From: Oribacterium sinus_A | GTDB taxonomy: Bacteria; Bacillota; Clostridia; Lachnospirales; Lachnospiraceae | DNA: 64,000 nt | Direction: 5' to 3' | Assembly: GCF_963537195.1 (NCBI RefSeq) | Contig: NZ_CAUTEG010000003.1 | Span: forward strand, 5,446 to 69,445 | Shown: positions 26,078 to 34,858 of the stretch, one piece after another | How positions within the stretch are numbered: the stretch's first letter is position 1 | Layout of the letters: the number at the start of each line of letters is the position of its first letter | Notes under the pieces: generated by a model | The model's database searches: none | Told to the model about the DNA's origin: nothing | The model's input: the letters and a program-made list of their open reading frames with translations, nothing else | Translations under genes and position numbers: made by a program

Positions 26078-27055
26078 CTAGTTACGTTCTTGTCTTACCT
26101 CTTCCATAAACGCCGTAATTTCCTGTAAAAGAATCGGGCGTGCCTCTTCATTCAAGACTTCATGCCGTAATTTGGGGAAAATATGAAGTTTAAGCTTGGG
26201 ATTTCCCAGTTGCTTTAGCATAGCATAAAGACTTGCCGGACCCTTGCCGTATTCTCCCACCGGATCCGCACCACCGGAAAAAATAAAGCAGGGAATATCC
26301 TTCAGCTTTTTGATTTCCGCATATTCATTAACCCTTACCAAAGCAGCCAAGAGGTCGGCATAGGCTCCCAGGGTAAAGCCCACTGCCAAAGGATCCCGAC
26401 CATTTGCCTGACTCACCTCTTCCTTAGTGCAAATCCAAGCTGATAGGCTCTTGGGATTCGGAATATGTCTGTTGAAATACTTCGCTAGTAGAATGCTTTC
26501 CTTTAGCGCATCATCCTTAGCTCCTCGAAGCTTCTTTTGAACAGCAATGTAGCCCTGCACCGGAAGCAGTATGGGGCTTCCCCCTGCCGTTCCGGAAAGC
26601 AGTAAGCCCTTTAAGTCCGCTCCATAGCTTGCCGCATAATCTCTTGCCAGGAAGGACCCCATGGAATGGCCAAAGAGAAATACAGGCAGATTCGGAAACC
26701 ATTTCTTGATCTGCAAGAGGCTTCTGTGAATGTCATGAATCATACTTTCCCAGCCGGAGCTGTCCCCAAAGTAGCCGGGGATATTGGCACTTTTTCCATG
26801 CCCCTGCATATCCATACCGCAAACCACATAGCCCTGCTTCGCCATATACTCAAAAAGGTAACGATATTTTCCGATATGCCCCTGCATCCCGTGGAGCACA
26901 AAAAGAATCCCTTTCTTTTCAAGACTTTCCTCCTGCCACAGAACATTATAAATTTTCCCAAGCCCGTTGCTGGCTTCCCTTTTCCACTCTCTTCTTTCCA
27001 TCCTTCTCCTTTTGCTTTCTATCGGCCTTCCCAAAAGCTTCATATCGACCTTCAC
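26078..27055 (-). CDS. Alpha/beta hydrolase (monoacylglycerol lipase-like)
   Basis: A 325-residue serine hydrolase of the Hydrolase_4 group. The nucleophile elbow is GHSMGS with Ser131; the likely acid is Asp264 in GGADPVG and the base His298 in LRHEVLNE. The oxyanion block LHGMQGHIGKY is near residue 54. The closest functional classes are lysophospholipase and monoacylglycerol lipase. No signal peptide. The N-terminal 30 residues are very basic. The gene is followed by DUF3783 and lepB, and its upstream region carries foldback element B. Confidence 0.9.
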   Translation of the reverse strand: MKVDMKLLGRPIESKRRRMERREWKREASNGLGKIYNVLWQEESLEKKGILFVLHGMQGHIGKYRYLFEYMAKQGYVVCGMDMQGHGKSANIPGYFGDSSGWESMIHDIHRSLLQIKKWFPNLPVFLFGHSMGSFLARDYAASYGADLKGLLLSGTAGGSPILLPVQGYIAVQKKLRGAKDDALKESILLAKYFNRHIPNPKSLSAWICTKEEVSQANGRDPLAVGFTLGAYADLLAALVRVNEYAEIKKLKDIPCFIFSGGADPVGEYGKGPASLYAMLKQLGNPKLKLHIFPKLRHEVLNEEARPILLQEITAFMEEVRQERN

Positions 27056-27478
27056 GAAAACCTCCTATCAGGATTTTCAATATTCCCCATAATATCATGC
27101 TTTCCGCAGGAGATACAAGAAAAGAGCATCTTATCTCTTTACAAATTTTATAATTTTTTCTAAGGAAGAAAGGGGCTGTAATAAAATGGAAAAGGATAAA
27201 TAAGTTTTGGAGGCATAGGTCTAGTTGGGGGCACGCTCTCGCTAACCTCGCCTCCTAGCAGTACTAACTTCAAGCATCGCCTTGCTCGCTTTCAGTAAGT
27301 ACTGAGGGGCTCAGATTACCCCCTTTTAGACCTATGCCACCAAAACTTGCACCAAAATCCGATTTTATTACAGCCCCTTTCTTCCTTTTCCTCTTCTCCC
27401 TGTTCTTTTTTCTTCCTTTATGATATATTTAAAAGGTTGCATTTGTTATATTTTTTAAGACTAATGAAAGGAGGGTTC
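27056..27478. other. Divergent intergenic region holding foldback element B
   Basis: Between the divergent hydrolase and zinc-ribbon genes. More than half is element B (27164-27385). The zinc-ribbon ribosome binding site GAAAGGAGGG is at about 27466-27475. No gene recognised. Confidence 0.7.
27164..27385. repeat. Foldback element B
   Basis: A 222-bp near-complete palindrome. The outer 24 bp pair perfectly (27164-27187 with 27362-27385), and AAGTTTTGG and GGCATAGGTCTA pair further in. Boxes lie on the minus strand: R-box at 27230-27246, L-box at 27306-27322. The inner segment is almost the reverse complement of A2's inner segment. This is the only copy located between divergent rather than convergent genes. 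Confidence 0.88.
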
Positions 27479-27811
27479 ATGCTGATTTGTCCGATATGTG
27501 ATTCTACCTTAGTGAATCGCTTTTGCCCGGTTTGCAAAAAGATCGTGAAAAATCCCTGGGTTTTGGATGACCGGGTGTTTATCAATCGTTCCCATTCTCT
27601 TCCGGACGATTTCTGTGAATATCATGGAAATGGGCGAAAAATCACCTTGCTGAATAAAGTGGATCACAAAGGTTCCTCGGTGATTTCTGCAAAGCAAAAT
27701 CCCTTAAAGCAAAAGCACGATCCCAGTCAATCTCAAATGGTGGATACGGTTATGAAGAAAACAAATGATCCGCCGAAACCAACATTTTCCTATAATAAAA
27801 AGAAAGGATAA
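27479..27811 (+). CDS. Small zinc-ribbon protein
   Basis: A 110-residue protein with an N-terminal CPIC...CPVC zinc ribbon (C4, C7, C16, C19) and a polar, apparently disordered C-terminal half. GAAAGGAGGG precedes the ATG at 27479; longer reading frames upstream lack support. Five bases separate it from the SPFH gene, so they are co-transcribed. I cannot name a family; it may be an accessory to the membrane scaffold protein. Confidence 0.78.
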   Translation: MLICPICDSTLVNRFCPVCKKIVKNPWVLDDRVFINRSHSLPDDFCEYHGNGRKITLLNKVDHKGSSVISAKQNPLKQKHDPSQSQMVDTVMKKTNDPPKPTFSYNKKKG

Positions 27812-27816
27812 AGAAT

Positions 27817-28836
27817 ATGCCATTTATTGTTTTTTTGGTTGTTGTAATTGTGCTGATCAGCACCACCATTCGTATCGTATCGGAGGCCTGTGCCATGGTT
27901 GTAGAGCGTCTTGGACGCTTTCATACCGTATGGCGTCCGGGTATTCACTTCCTGATTCCCTTTGCGGATCGTATCGCCAAGAGAATTAACTTAAAGGAGC
28001 AGGTAGCGGACTTCCCGCCCCAGCCGGTTATTACCAAAGATAATGTTACCATGCGAATCGACTCCGTTGTCTTCTTCGTCATCACCGATCCTAAGCTTTA
28101 TGCCTACGGTGTGGAGAATCCCATCGCAGCCATTGAAAACTTAACCGCAACTACCCTTCGTAACATCATCGGTTCCATGGACTTGGATACCACTTTAACT
28201 TCCCGTGATGAAATCAACACCCAGATGCGTTCTCTTTTGGATGTGGCTACCGATCCTTGGGGTATCAAGGTGAACCGTGTAGAGTTAAAGAACATTCTTC
28301 CTCCTGAGGCTATCCGCGAGGCCATGGAGAAGCAGATGAAGGCGGAGCGTGAGAAGAGAGAGGCTATTACTCTAGCAGAGGGTAAAAAAGAAGCCGCAAT
28401 TCAAACTGCACAGGGTAACAAGGAGGCTGCAATCCTGAATGCAGAAGCGGACAAGAAGAAGACCATCCTTGCCGCAGAAGCCCAGAAGGAAAAAGAAATT
28501 CAAGAGGCTGAAGGTCGTGCCCAGGCGATTTTGAATGTGCAAAGAGCGGAGGCGGAAGGTATTCGCCTTTTGAAGGAAGCCGGTGCAGATGATGCGGTAC
28601 TTCGCATTCGTAGCTTAGAAGCCTTTGTCAAGGTATCCGAAGGAAAGGCTACCAAGATTATTATTCCTTCCGACATCCAGAATATGGCCGGCTTGTTAAG
28701 CAGTTTGAAGGAAACCCTCGTTTCTCCCTCCACTCCGGTGACTGACTCCGATTCGGGGAACAGCTCTACTCCGGCAGCTGAAAGTAGCTCTACCTCTGAT
28801 GCTCCTAAAGAGGTAAATGGAAATGAGGAAGCATGA
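27817..28836 (+). CDS. SPFH/band 7 (stomatin-like) membrane protein
   Basis: A 339-residue protein of the QmcA/YbbK-type stomatin family. An N-terminal helix (residues 2-18) anchors it; the band 7 core starts at VVERLGRFHTVWRPGIHFLIPF, and a long Ala/Glu/Lys coiled coil covers about 170-245. The last 30 residues are Ser/Thr/Pro-rich. Such proteins form oligomeric membrane microdomain scaffolds. Bacterial relatives usually pair with an NfeD partner, which is not seen here. The next gene overlaps by 4 bp (ATGA). Confidence 0.92.
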   Translation: MPFIVFLVVVIVLISTTIRIVSEACAMVVERLGRFHTVWRPGIHFLIPFADRIAKRINLKEQVADFPPQPVITKDNVTMRIDSVVFFVITDPKLYAYGVENPIAAIENLTATTLRNIIGSMDLDTTLTSRDEINTQMRSLLDVATDPWGIKVNRVELKNILPPEAIREAMEKQMKAEREKREAITLAEGKKEAAIQTAQGNKEAAILNAEADKKKTILAAEAQKEKEIQEAEGRAQAILNVQRAEAEGIRLLKEAGADDAVLRIRSLEAFVKVSEGKATKIIIPSDIQNMAGLLSSLKETLVSPSTPVTDSDSGNSSTPAAESSSTSDAPKEVNGNEEA

Positions 28837-29747
28837 TAAAAATCATCTTCTTTGATATCGACGGCACTCTTCGTCCCTTTGAAACCGGAATCATTCCGGA
28901 GGATAGCAAGGCTGCCGTCAGAAGAGTGCAGGAGGCAGGAGTGCTTTGTGCCATTGCCACCGGAAGGCACTGGGTGGAAATCTATAATGAAGGCTTGGTG
29001 GAGGATATGTATTTCGATGCCTTTGTCACTTTAGACGGAGGCTATGACTACATCCTGCATCCGGAAAAGGCAAGACCTGTTTTTCAAAAGCAGGGAGCCA
29101 AAAAACCGAAGGATTACCACTTTCTGATTGATGAGGCAGGGCTTCCCCTGCCTTACTTTGACCCCAAAAACGGAGAGGTACTTTTACAAGAAGCCATCCA
29201 CGGAGAAATGGTGGAAAATGTCCTTGCTATGGCGGAAGAAGAAAGCTTCCCTATTCTGTTTTTGGAAGAGAGACGGCTCTACGCCAACTTTGTAAATGAC
29301 GCCTTGCTGCATTGTCTTTCGGAAATCAAATCCGGAATTCCTCCCATCCTTCCTTTGTCAGAAGCCAGGAAAAATCCTCTTTTTATGCTGATTCCGGTGC
29401 TTAATGAAACACAAGTGAAAGAGCTGGAAAGAAGAATTCCGGACTGCCATTTGGTTCGCTGGTCCGACGGTCTATCCTTTGACGTGACCAAAAGAAATAT
29501 TTCCAAGGTTTCAGGCATAGAAGCTATTTGTAAGGCTTTAGGCATTCAAAGAGAAGAATGTGCCGCCATCGGAGACGGCTGGAATGATGTGGAAATGCTC
29601 TCCCATGTGGGAATGGGTATCGCCATGGGCAACGCCAAAGAAGAATGTAAGGCTGTAGCAAACTACATCACCACCCCAATCCTGGAAGGCGGCCTACCCC
29701 AGGCAGTGGACTACATCCTTGAATATAACGAAACGCAGAAGAAGTGA
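28833..29747 (+). CDS. HAD family hydrolase (Cof-type phosphatase)
   Basis: A 304-residue HAD superfamily protein of the Cof/YbiV class. Motif I is FFDIDGTLRPF (nucleophile Asp near residue 8), and the C-terminal acidic motif is IGDGWNDVEML, with the C2-type cap domain in between. These enzymes dephosphorylate sugar phosphates, FMN or similar. Its start overlaps the SPFH stop by 4 bp. The last codons (ETQKK) lie inside the left arm of foldback element C, so the repeat reaches into the gene. Confidence 0.92.
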   Translation: MIKIIFFDIDGTLRPFETGIIPEDSKAAVRRVQEAGVLCAIATGRHWVEIYNEGLVEDMYFDAFVTLDGGYDYILHPEKARPVFQKQGAKKPKDYHFLIDEAGLPLPYFDPKNGEVLLQEAIHGEMVENVLAMAEEESFPILFLEERRLYANFVNDALLHCLSEIKSGIPPILPLSEARKNPLFMLIPVLNETQVKELERRIPDCHLVRWSDGLSFDVTKRNISKVSGIEAICKALGIQREECAAIGDGWNDVEMLSHVGMGIAMGNAKEECKAVANYITTPILEGGLPQAVDYILEYNETQKK

Positions 29748-30072
29748 TCTTTTCAAAGCGAATATCCATCAGCTTTCGCGCAGTATAGCTTGTATTAAGG
29801 GAGACACACTTGCCTCCCCACCTACACGCTAAGCATAAATTTTAAAAGAAATACAGAAGAAGTGATCTTAGCAAGGCGAGTATCCATCAGCTTTCGAGCA
29901 GTATAGCTTGTAATAAGGGGCAATCTGAGCCCGCGGGTTCTTGGCTTTTGTTTTTTAAAAGCTTAGAACCCCTGCGAGGCGAGGTTAGCGGGAGCGTGCC
30001 CCTGTTACAAGCTATACTGCGCGAAAGCGATTTCGGATAATGCTTACCATTCATCACTTCCTCTGCGTTTCT
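29735..30072. repeat. Foldback element C with duplicated left arm
   Basis: The left arm is present twice as a direct repeat (about 29735-29801 and 29853-29920, roughly 85-90% alike). The right arm 30006-30028 pairs perfectly over 23 bp with the first left copy (near 29772-29794); the second left copy pairs over 16 bp (29898-29913 with 30005-30020). L-box 29917-29933, R-box 29984-30000. The outer ends GCAGAAGAAGTGAT and ATCACTTCCTCTGC also pair, and they lie in the 3' coding parts of both neighbouring convergent genes. Confidence 0.85.
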
Positions 30073-31692
30073 TTTTTTTTTGCTTTGCTCTGCCTTAGCC
30101 TTTTCAGCCACCTCCTTCTTTTTCTTCTCCTCTTTTTCCTTTTTCTTTTCTTCTTTTTTGATAAAAGCGGATTCTTTATCAATCTTTCCCAGAGAAATCA
30201 TAAAGTCGGAACGTTTTTCCAGTTCTTTTTTTACATGCTTTAATCCGTATTCTTCTATAAGGGTTGGGGTTGTGGAAAATAAATTTCTGCCCAGTCCCAG
30301 CTTATCTCCCGGAATTTCTACCCCCATGGCTGCCAAAGTGGTGGGGAAGTCGTCAAAGGTACTGTATTCCCGATATTTCTTTTCTTCCACGGTGGGAACG
30401 GCATTGAGATAGGTGGTGAAAACCTTTCTTTGATAGCTTTTTTCCACACCATTACAGAAATCGTGATCCATGGTGGGGTGATCCCCGGAAATGACTATGG
30501 TTGTATTTTCATAAAAAGGCTGCTGCTGTACCCAGTGAACAAAGTTGGATACCTGCCGGGATGTACATTGGTACACATCCGCATACTGATTTTTCGGGTG
30601 CTTTCTTTCGCAAAGTCTGCACACATAACCATCCGGAAAATGAGTATCCACTGTAAGCAAGGTCAGATTAAAGGGTTGTTCCGCCTTCCCCATATTTTCC
30701 AATTCTTCCTTCGCGTACAGAAAAAGCTTCTCATCCTCAAAGCCCCAGTTCACCCAATAGTTTCTGGGAAATTTGCCTTTTCTCTTCCAATAGGAAAAAT
30801 CCTCCACGGCTACGTTTCCATGATCCTCCATGAAAAGCTCTCTTCCGCCAAAATAGCCTACAGAGCCTAAGAGGAATTTTTGATTGTAGCCTTCCTCTTC
30901 CAGAATATCGCCCAGGGCGGTTACAGAAGGGAAAAAATGCTTTTGGCTATCCATGGAATTTTGCTCAATGGAGATTTTCAAAGGAAGACCGGTGCTCTCT
31001 CCGAAAATCGCTCCCATGGTCCAGGTGGCTCCGGGAAGGGCAATGCCCCCATTCCTTTTTTCTCCCTCTCCGGCAAAGTCCTCTCCCTCTTCGCCCAAAG
31101 CCATCAATTCGGGCAGAAGATTTTCCGGAAAATCTCCGCCGTGCTCCTTGTCCATAAAGGTAAGCTCCGTGGATTCCATGTAAATATAGATAAGATTTCT
31201 TTTCTTCTCCGGAAATTTCAAGTCCACATTTTTTGGATCCACATAATGCTCTTCAATAAACTTGGAGGATTGAAATTGGGAGCTTAAAAAGGAACCAAGA
31301 GATATCCCGTCCCAAGCTTCTGCAATGGTCACTGCCACAAAGAAAATGCTGAAAAAACCGCATAGAGGCAGGAAGGCCTTCTTGATTTTGGGAAGGAAAA
31401 TTCGTATCTTTTGCTTTTGGTAGAAAAAATAATAAAATACAGAGAGGGATAGCCATAAAAGAATGGCCGGGGCCAAGGCTGTGGTAATAAAAAGCTGTAC
31501 CAGATGTCCGTTGGCTCCACCCATAGGAGCGAAAACATGAAAGAGAATCTCATCTACCGTAAGCTCTTCCCAGTTGCTGACCAAAAAAAGATAGGACAAG
31601 CGAAACAGGCAGCATAATCCCAGCAGAAATAATAAAAGATAGGGAAGGAGCACTTTCCCTATTGATTTTTTGTTGTCCTTATTTTGTTCCAT
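29887..31692 (-). CDS. LTA synthase/OpgB-like membrane phosphoglycerol transferase
   Basis: A 601-residue membrane protein with three to four N-terminal helices (to about residue 130) and an extracellular sulfatase-fold domain. Metal-site blocks are LIYIYMESTELTF, the nucleophile region GATWTMGAIFGESTGLPL (candidate Thr), and VISGDHPTMDHDF. This nucleophile pattern is closer to OpgB/MdoB phosphoglycerol transferases than to LtaS. It likely adds phosphoglycerol or phosphoethanolamine-like groups to a cell-envelope glycan. The Lys/Glu-rich stretch at about 520-550 is followed by about 50 residues encoded by foldback element C; the stop codon lies in the second left arm. The natural C terminus was probably shorter. 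Confidence 0.88.
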   Translation of the reverse strand: MEQNKDNKKSIGKVLLPYLLLFLLGLCCLFRLSYLFLVSNWEELTVDEILFHVFAPMGGANGHLVQLFITTALAPAILLWLSLSVFYYFFYQKQKIRIFLPKIKKAFLPLCGFFSIFFVAVTIAEAWDGISLGSFLSSQFQSSKFIEEHYVDPKNVDLKFPEKKRNLIYIYMESTELTFMDKEHGGDFPENLLPELMALGEEGEDFAGEGEKRNGGIALPGATWTMGAIFGESTGLPLKISIEQNSMDSQKHFFPSVTALGDILEEEGYNQKFLLGSVGYFGGRELFMEDHGNVAVEDFSYWKRKGKFPRNYWVNWGFEDEKLFLYAKEELENMGKAEQPFNLTLLTVDTHFPDGYVCRLCERKHPKNQYADVYQCTSRQVSNFVHWVQQQPFYENTTIVISGDHPTMDHDFCNGVEKSYQRKVFTTYLNAVPTVEEKKYREYSTFDDFPTTLAAMGVEIPGDKLGLGRNLFSTTPTLIEEYGLKHVKKELEKRSDFMISLGKIDKESAFIKKEEKKKEKEEKKKKEVAEKAKAEQSKKKRNAEEVMNGKHYPKSLSRSIACNRGTLPLTSPRRGSKLLKNKSQEPAGSDCPLLQAILLES

Positions 31693-32017
31693 GAAATATT
31701 CACCTTCTCACGCAGGAAGCAAATAATCTTCTTGCTGTATAGTATTCTTTTGCCGATAGAATTGTTATCCGACAATATAATATTTCTCTATGCGTATAAA
31801 AGCTTTTGTCCAGAAATAAAAATACAACTTTTCCCTATTTAGCACAAGGGTATAGCATAAAGCCGCGAATCAAAAAGAGAGTCATCGGGAAAAATTTGAA
31901 TATGGGCTATAAAAAAGTCGAAAATATGGATCCATTAGAGAAAATAAAAAAATAGAACGACCTCGAAAACCGAAAGTCGCTCCATTTTTATAGTAAGAGA
32001 AAAATCTCCGAAAAATT
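31693..32017. other. Intergenic region
   Basis: AT-rich spacer between two minus-strand genes. It holds the HD gene terminator (31955-31982) and presumably the promoter of the phosphoglycerol transferase gene; no clear consensus promoter or gene was found. Confidence 0.5.
31955..31982 (-). terminator. Intrinsic terminator after the HD gene
   Basis: On the minus strand GAGCGAC pairs with GGTCGTTC around a short inner stem (TTCG/CGA), followed by TATTTTTTT. Confidence 0.8.
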
Positions 32018-32563
32018 TTATTCTTCATCTTCTCTATTCCGTACATAAACCGGTGCCTTCTTGGGAGAAAGATGCAAGATCTCTCTGAATCTGGCAAAGG
32101 CATCCACCGCATTTTGCCAAGACTCCTGCAGGGCTACGGTCTTGTCGGATAAAGTCAATAAATAGGCTATCTTGCTGTTGGGAATACGGGTAGAAAGAGG
32201 GAACATATGGGTTAAAATCGCTCTCTTCTCTGTCTCCGTTAAAGCAAAATTCTGTGCTTCGGAGTTCTCCACCGCATCCTCCGGATGATAAAAGCAGTAC
32301 CAACGTCCGTTATGGGTGGTACCGTCATCCTTATGATAGTCAATCATACAAAAATCATGAAGGAAACCGATTCTGGCAGCGCTGTCTGCATCCATGCCCC
32401 AGCTTTTTGCCAAATGATACGCCATATAAGCTACTCGAACACTATGGTCGAAGGTATTTGTACTTCCATGCCGAGGCACCGCCTTTAACTTACAATATTC
32501 CTTATTTTCCGTAATTTCTTTAAACTGCTGAATAAATTCAAGCTGTTCTTTCTTTAAATCCAT
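32018..32563 (-). CDS. HD domain phosphohydrolase
   Basis: A 181-residue protein with an HD metal-dependent phosphohydrolase fold: His40 in FDHSVRV, the HD doublet His69-Asp70 in FLHDFC, His93 in YHPED, His119, and Asp140 in LTLSDKTVA. This is the layout of standalone HD proteins such as YfbR/YedJ-like enzymes acting on nucleotides. The exact substrate is unknown. GGGAAC precedes the ATG. Single gene with its own terminator. Confidence 0.88.
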   Translation of the reverse strand: MDLKKEQLEFIQQFKEITENKEYCKLKAVPRHGSTNTFDHSVRVAYMAYHLAKSWGMDADSAARIGFLHDFCMIDYHKDDGTTHNGRWYCFYHPEDAVENSEAQNFALTETEKRAILTHMFPLSTRIPNSKIAYLLTLSDKTVALQESWQNAVDAFARFREILHLSPKKAPVYVRNREDEE

Positions 32564-32985
32564 CTGTTCCCTTTCTATCTATTTAAAATTAAGAAACGTT
32601 ATTACTATACTCTTTCCCCCATGCTACTGCAATACTCTTTCGAGAATTTTAAAAAAAGAGTAGGAAATCTACACCCCATATTTCGGCGCGGAAGCGGAGA
32701 TGCATAAGGCTTCTCTTCTTACTCCCTTCTCTGCAAATATCATAAATGACTTTCCCTCTTTGCACCGCTTTCCACAAAAAGAATATCATTCTTCTCTTCG
32801 TCTCTCCGTTTTCTACAAATATCCATCAGGACTTTCTACAATGAAAAATAGAGAAATACAAAGTTCTCTTAGAGCTTTTCCCGTACTTATGATAAAATAG
32901 CTTTGGTCTATTTAGAAAAACTCTCCTATTTTTATAGGAAGAGTCTGGAAAAAATCACTGATTCAGGAGAAAGAGAGGGTACATT
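32564..32985. other. Divergent intergenic region with leader hairpin
   Basis: About 420 bp between the divergent HD and nitroreductase genes, with no gene recognised. A likely -10 (TATGATAAAAT) is at 32888-32898. A hairpin ACTCTCCTAT/ATAGGAAGAGT at 32920-32943 follows in the nitroreductase leader; its minus-strand side is followed by TTTTT, so it could also end a minus-strand transcript. Confidence 0.5.
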
Positions 32986-33855
32986 ATGAAGTGGAGAGAG
33001 CTCATTAAAGAACGGAGTTCCATCCGTAGCTATAAGGATAAGAAGGTAGATGAAAAGTTGCTGGAGCAGGTACGGCAGTATATGAAGGAGCTGTCTCCCC
33101 TTATTCCGGAGCAGAAGACTGAGATTCTTTTACTGGGAAAGGAAGCCGGTCCTCGTTTGGAAGGCATCGTAGGCTATATGGGAAATGCTTTTTTTGCCCC
33201 TAACTATATCTTACTTTTAGGAGAGGACAGCGAAGAAGGCTACATCCATGTAGGCTATCTGGCTGCACAGTTGGAGTTGAAGCTTACAGAACTGAAGTTA
33301 AATACCTGCTTTTTATCGATTAACGAAGCAAAGGCGGTAAAAACCGCTTTAAATATTAGTTCTCCCCTTACGGTTACCACCTGCATTAGCTTTGGACACG
33401 GTAATCCGGAGAAGGACAGCAATCGTATCGATATTAAGTCCAGATCCGATGTACGCATGGAGAAAATCAAAGGACATATTGCACCTAAGATAGCCATGGT
33501 TGAACTGGTTTCCCAGTCTGTTTTCGGACAGAGCTGTGATTTTGCCGAGGATGCCATGGATCCGAACTGGGAAAAGGCCTTTTATGCCTCAAGTCTTGCA
33601 CCGGCTGCATTGAATCGCCAGACCTATCGTTTCTTAATAGAGGACAATATGCTCTATCTTCTGGATCGGGAGGTTAAGCATATCACCAGGGAAGATCGGT
33701 ATTTAAATGACGGTATCGTTATGTTTTACTTCCATACCGTTCTTACCGCCCACTTCCATAAGCCGGATAGCTGGACCGTAGGCACCGTAGAGAAGAAGCC
33801 TGAGTGGAAGGTTCCGGAGGAATATTTCGTAGTGGGAACATACCGCTTGTTCTAA
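32986..33855 (+). CDS. Nitroreductase family protein
   Basis: A 289-residue FMN-dependent oxidoreductase-like protein. The N terminus WRELIKERSSIRSYKDKKVD carries the RRSxRxY-type FMN-binding pattern; APAALNRQTYRF in the second half is the matching conserved block. It is longer than the common 170-220 residue nitroreductases, resembling the two-domain TM1586-like group. The substrate is unknown. GAGAGGGTAC precedes the ATG. It is followed by a 35-bp tandem repeat. Confidence 0.85.
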   Translation: MKWRELIKERSSIRSYKDKKVDEKLLEQVRQYMKELSPLIPEQKTEILLLGKEAGPRLEGIVGYMGNAFFAPNYILLLGEDSEEGYIHVGYLAAQLELKLTELKLNTCFLSINEAKAVKTALNISSPLTVTTCISFGHGNPEKDSNRIDIKSRSDVRMEKIKGHIAPKIAMVELVSQSVFGQSCDFAEDAMDPNWEKAFYASSLAPAALNRQTYRFLIEDNMLYLLDREVKHITREDRYLNDGIVMFYFHTVLTAHFHKPDSWTVGTVEKKPEWKVPEEYFVVGTYRLF

Positions 33856-33879
33856 ATCGCTCAGACTTGAAAGCGCTGC

Positions 33880-34052
33880 ACTTCGCTTGCGCTGGAGTTA
33901 CGAATCGCAACTCAACTTTGCTTGCACTGGAGTTATAAGTCACAACTTAATTTTGCTTGCACTGGAGTTATAAGTCACAACTTAATTTTGCTTGCACTGA
34001 AGTTATAAGTCACAACTTAACTTTGCTTGCACTAATTATGAGTCGCGGCTTA
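33880..34052. repeat. Five 35-bp tandem repeats
   Basis: Units start at 33880, 33915, 33950, 33985 and 34020 (last one shortened by about 3 bp). The most common form starts ACTTTGCTTGCACTGGAGTT. Units 2-4 are nearly identical and units 1 and 5 diverged, as expected for a slipped array. It lies between the nitroreductase and YggS genes, both on the plus strand. Confidence 0.88.
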
Positions 34053-34138
34053 ACTTCTCTTTTTCTATAGTCCTTTCTCTAAAAAGCTTTTATAATAGAG
34101 CTATCTGTATATATGTCTTTAATAGAAAGGAAGCTCCT

Positions 34139-34858
34139 ATGGAAAAAGAGATTCAGATTGTTCGGGAAAATATTCGTAAGGCATGTGAAAGGTCCGGAAG
34201 AAAGCCGGAGGAGGTACTGCTCATAGGGGTTTCCAAAACAAAACCCTACGCTGCTGTGCAGGAAGCCTATAGCTATGGTATTCGGGACTTTGGAGAGAAC
34301 AAGGTACAGGAAATTCGGGATAAGTTTGCTCTCTTGCAGGAGGACGCCCTTTTACAAAAGGAAGCTCCTTCTTTTCATATGATTGGTTCTCTCCAAAAGA
34401 ACAAGGTAAAATATCTTCCCGGGAAGGTAAAGATGATTCATTCTATTGACTCCCTTCCTTTGGCTTTAGAGGTGGAAAAGGAATACGCCAAGAAAGAGGA
34501 AATTGCCTCCGTTTTATTGGAAGTCAATGTGGCCAGGGAGGAAAGTAAGTCCGGCTTCTTTTTAGAAGAGGTGGAGCAGGCTTTGGAGGAATGTAAATCC
34601 CTCCCCCATGTCAAGCTCTGCGGTTTGATGACCGTTGCTCCCTTTACGGCGAATCCGGAGGAGAACCGGGTTCATTTTCGGGCATTAAAAAATCTCTTAA
34701 CAAATATGCAAAAAAAATTCCCCGCCCTTCCCCTTAAGGAACTTTCCATGGGGATGAGCGGAGATTATGAAGTAGCCGTCGAAGAAGGGGCTACCATGGT
34801 TCGTGTCGGCTCCTTTATTTTTGGGGCACGGGACTATGGAAACGCCCATAAGTCCTAA
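34139..34858 (+). CDS. YggS family PLP-binding protein
   Basis: A 239-residue pyridoxal-phosphate-binding protein (PLPBP/YggS/YlmE). PLP would be bound by Lys33 in GVSKTKP; the later blocks HMIGSLQKNKVKYL and SMGMSGDYEVAVEEGATMVRVG are typical. It buffers free PLP and affects amino acid homeostasis rather than catalysing a known reaction. In many Firmicutes it lies in the division operon with sepF; here it stands alone. A TATAAT at 34091-34096 may be its -10. Its 3' end overlaps the convergent malQ gene by 44 bp. Confidence 0.93.
   Translation: MEKEIQIVRENIRKACERSGRKPEEVLLIGVSKTKPYAAVQEAYSYGIRDFGENKVQEIRDKFALLQEDALLQKEAPSFHMIGSLQKNKVKYLPGKVKMIHSIDSLPLALEVEKEYAKKEEIASVLLEVNVAREESKSGFFLEEVEQALEECKSLPHVKLCGLMTVAPFTANPEENRVHFRALKNLLTNMQKKFPALPLKELSMGMSGDYEVAVEEGATMVRVGSFIFGARDYGNAHKS

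Noticed and set aside
27347..27478. N-terminal extension of the zinc-ribbon protein from 27347
   Set aside because: The extension would start inside foldback element B, while ATG 27479 has a strong ribosome binding site.
31740..31790. lac-operator-like GGATAACAATT on the minus strand upstream of the phosphoglycerol transferase gene
   Set aside because: Only a short half-site likeness without dyad symmetry; likely chance.
33880..34052. Possible CRISPR array
   Set aside because: The units are contiguous without unique spacers and no cas gene is present.
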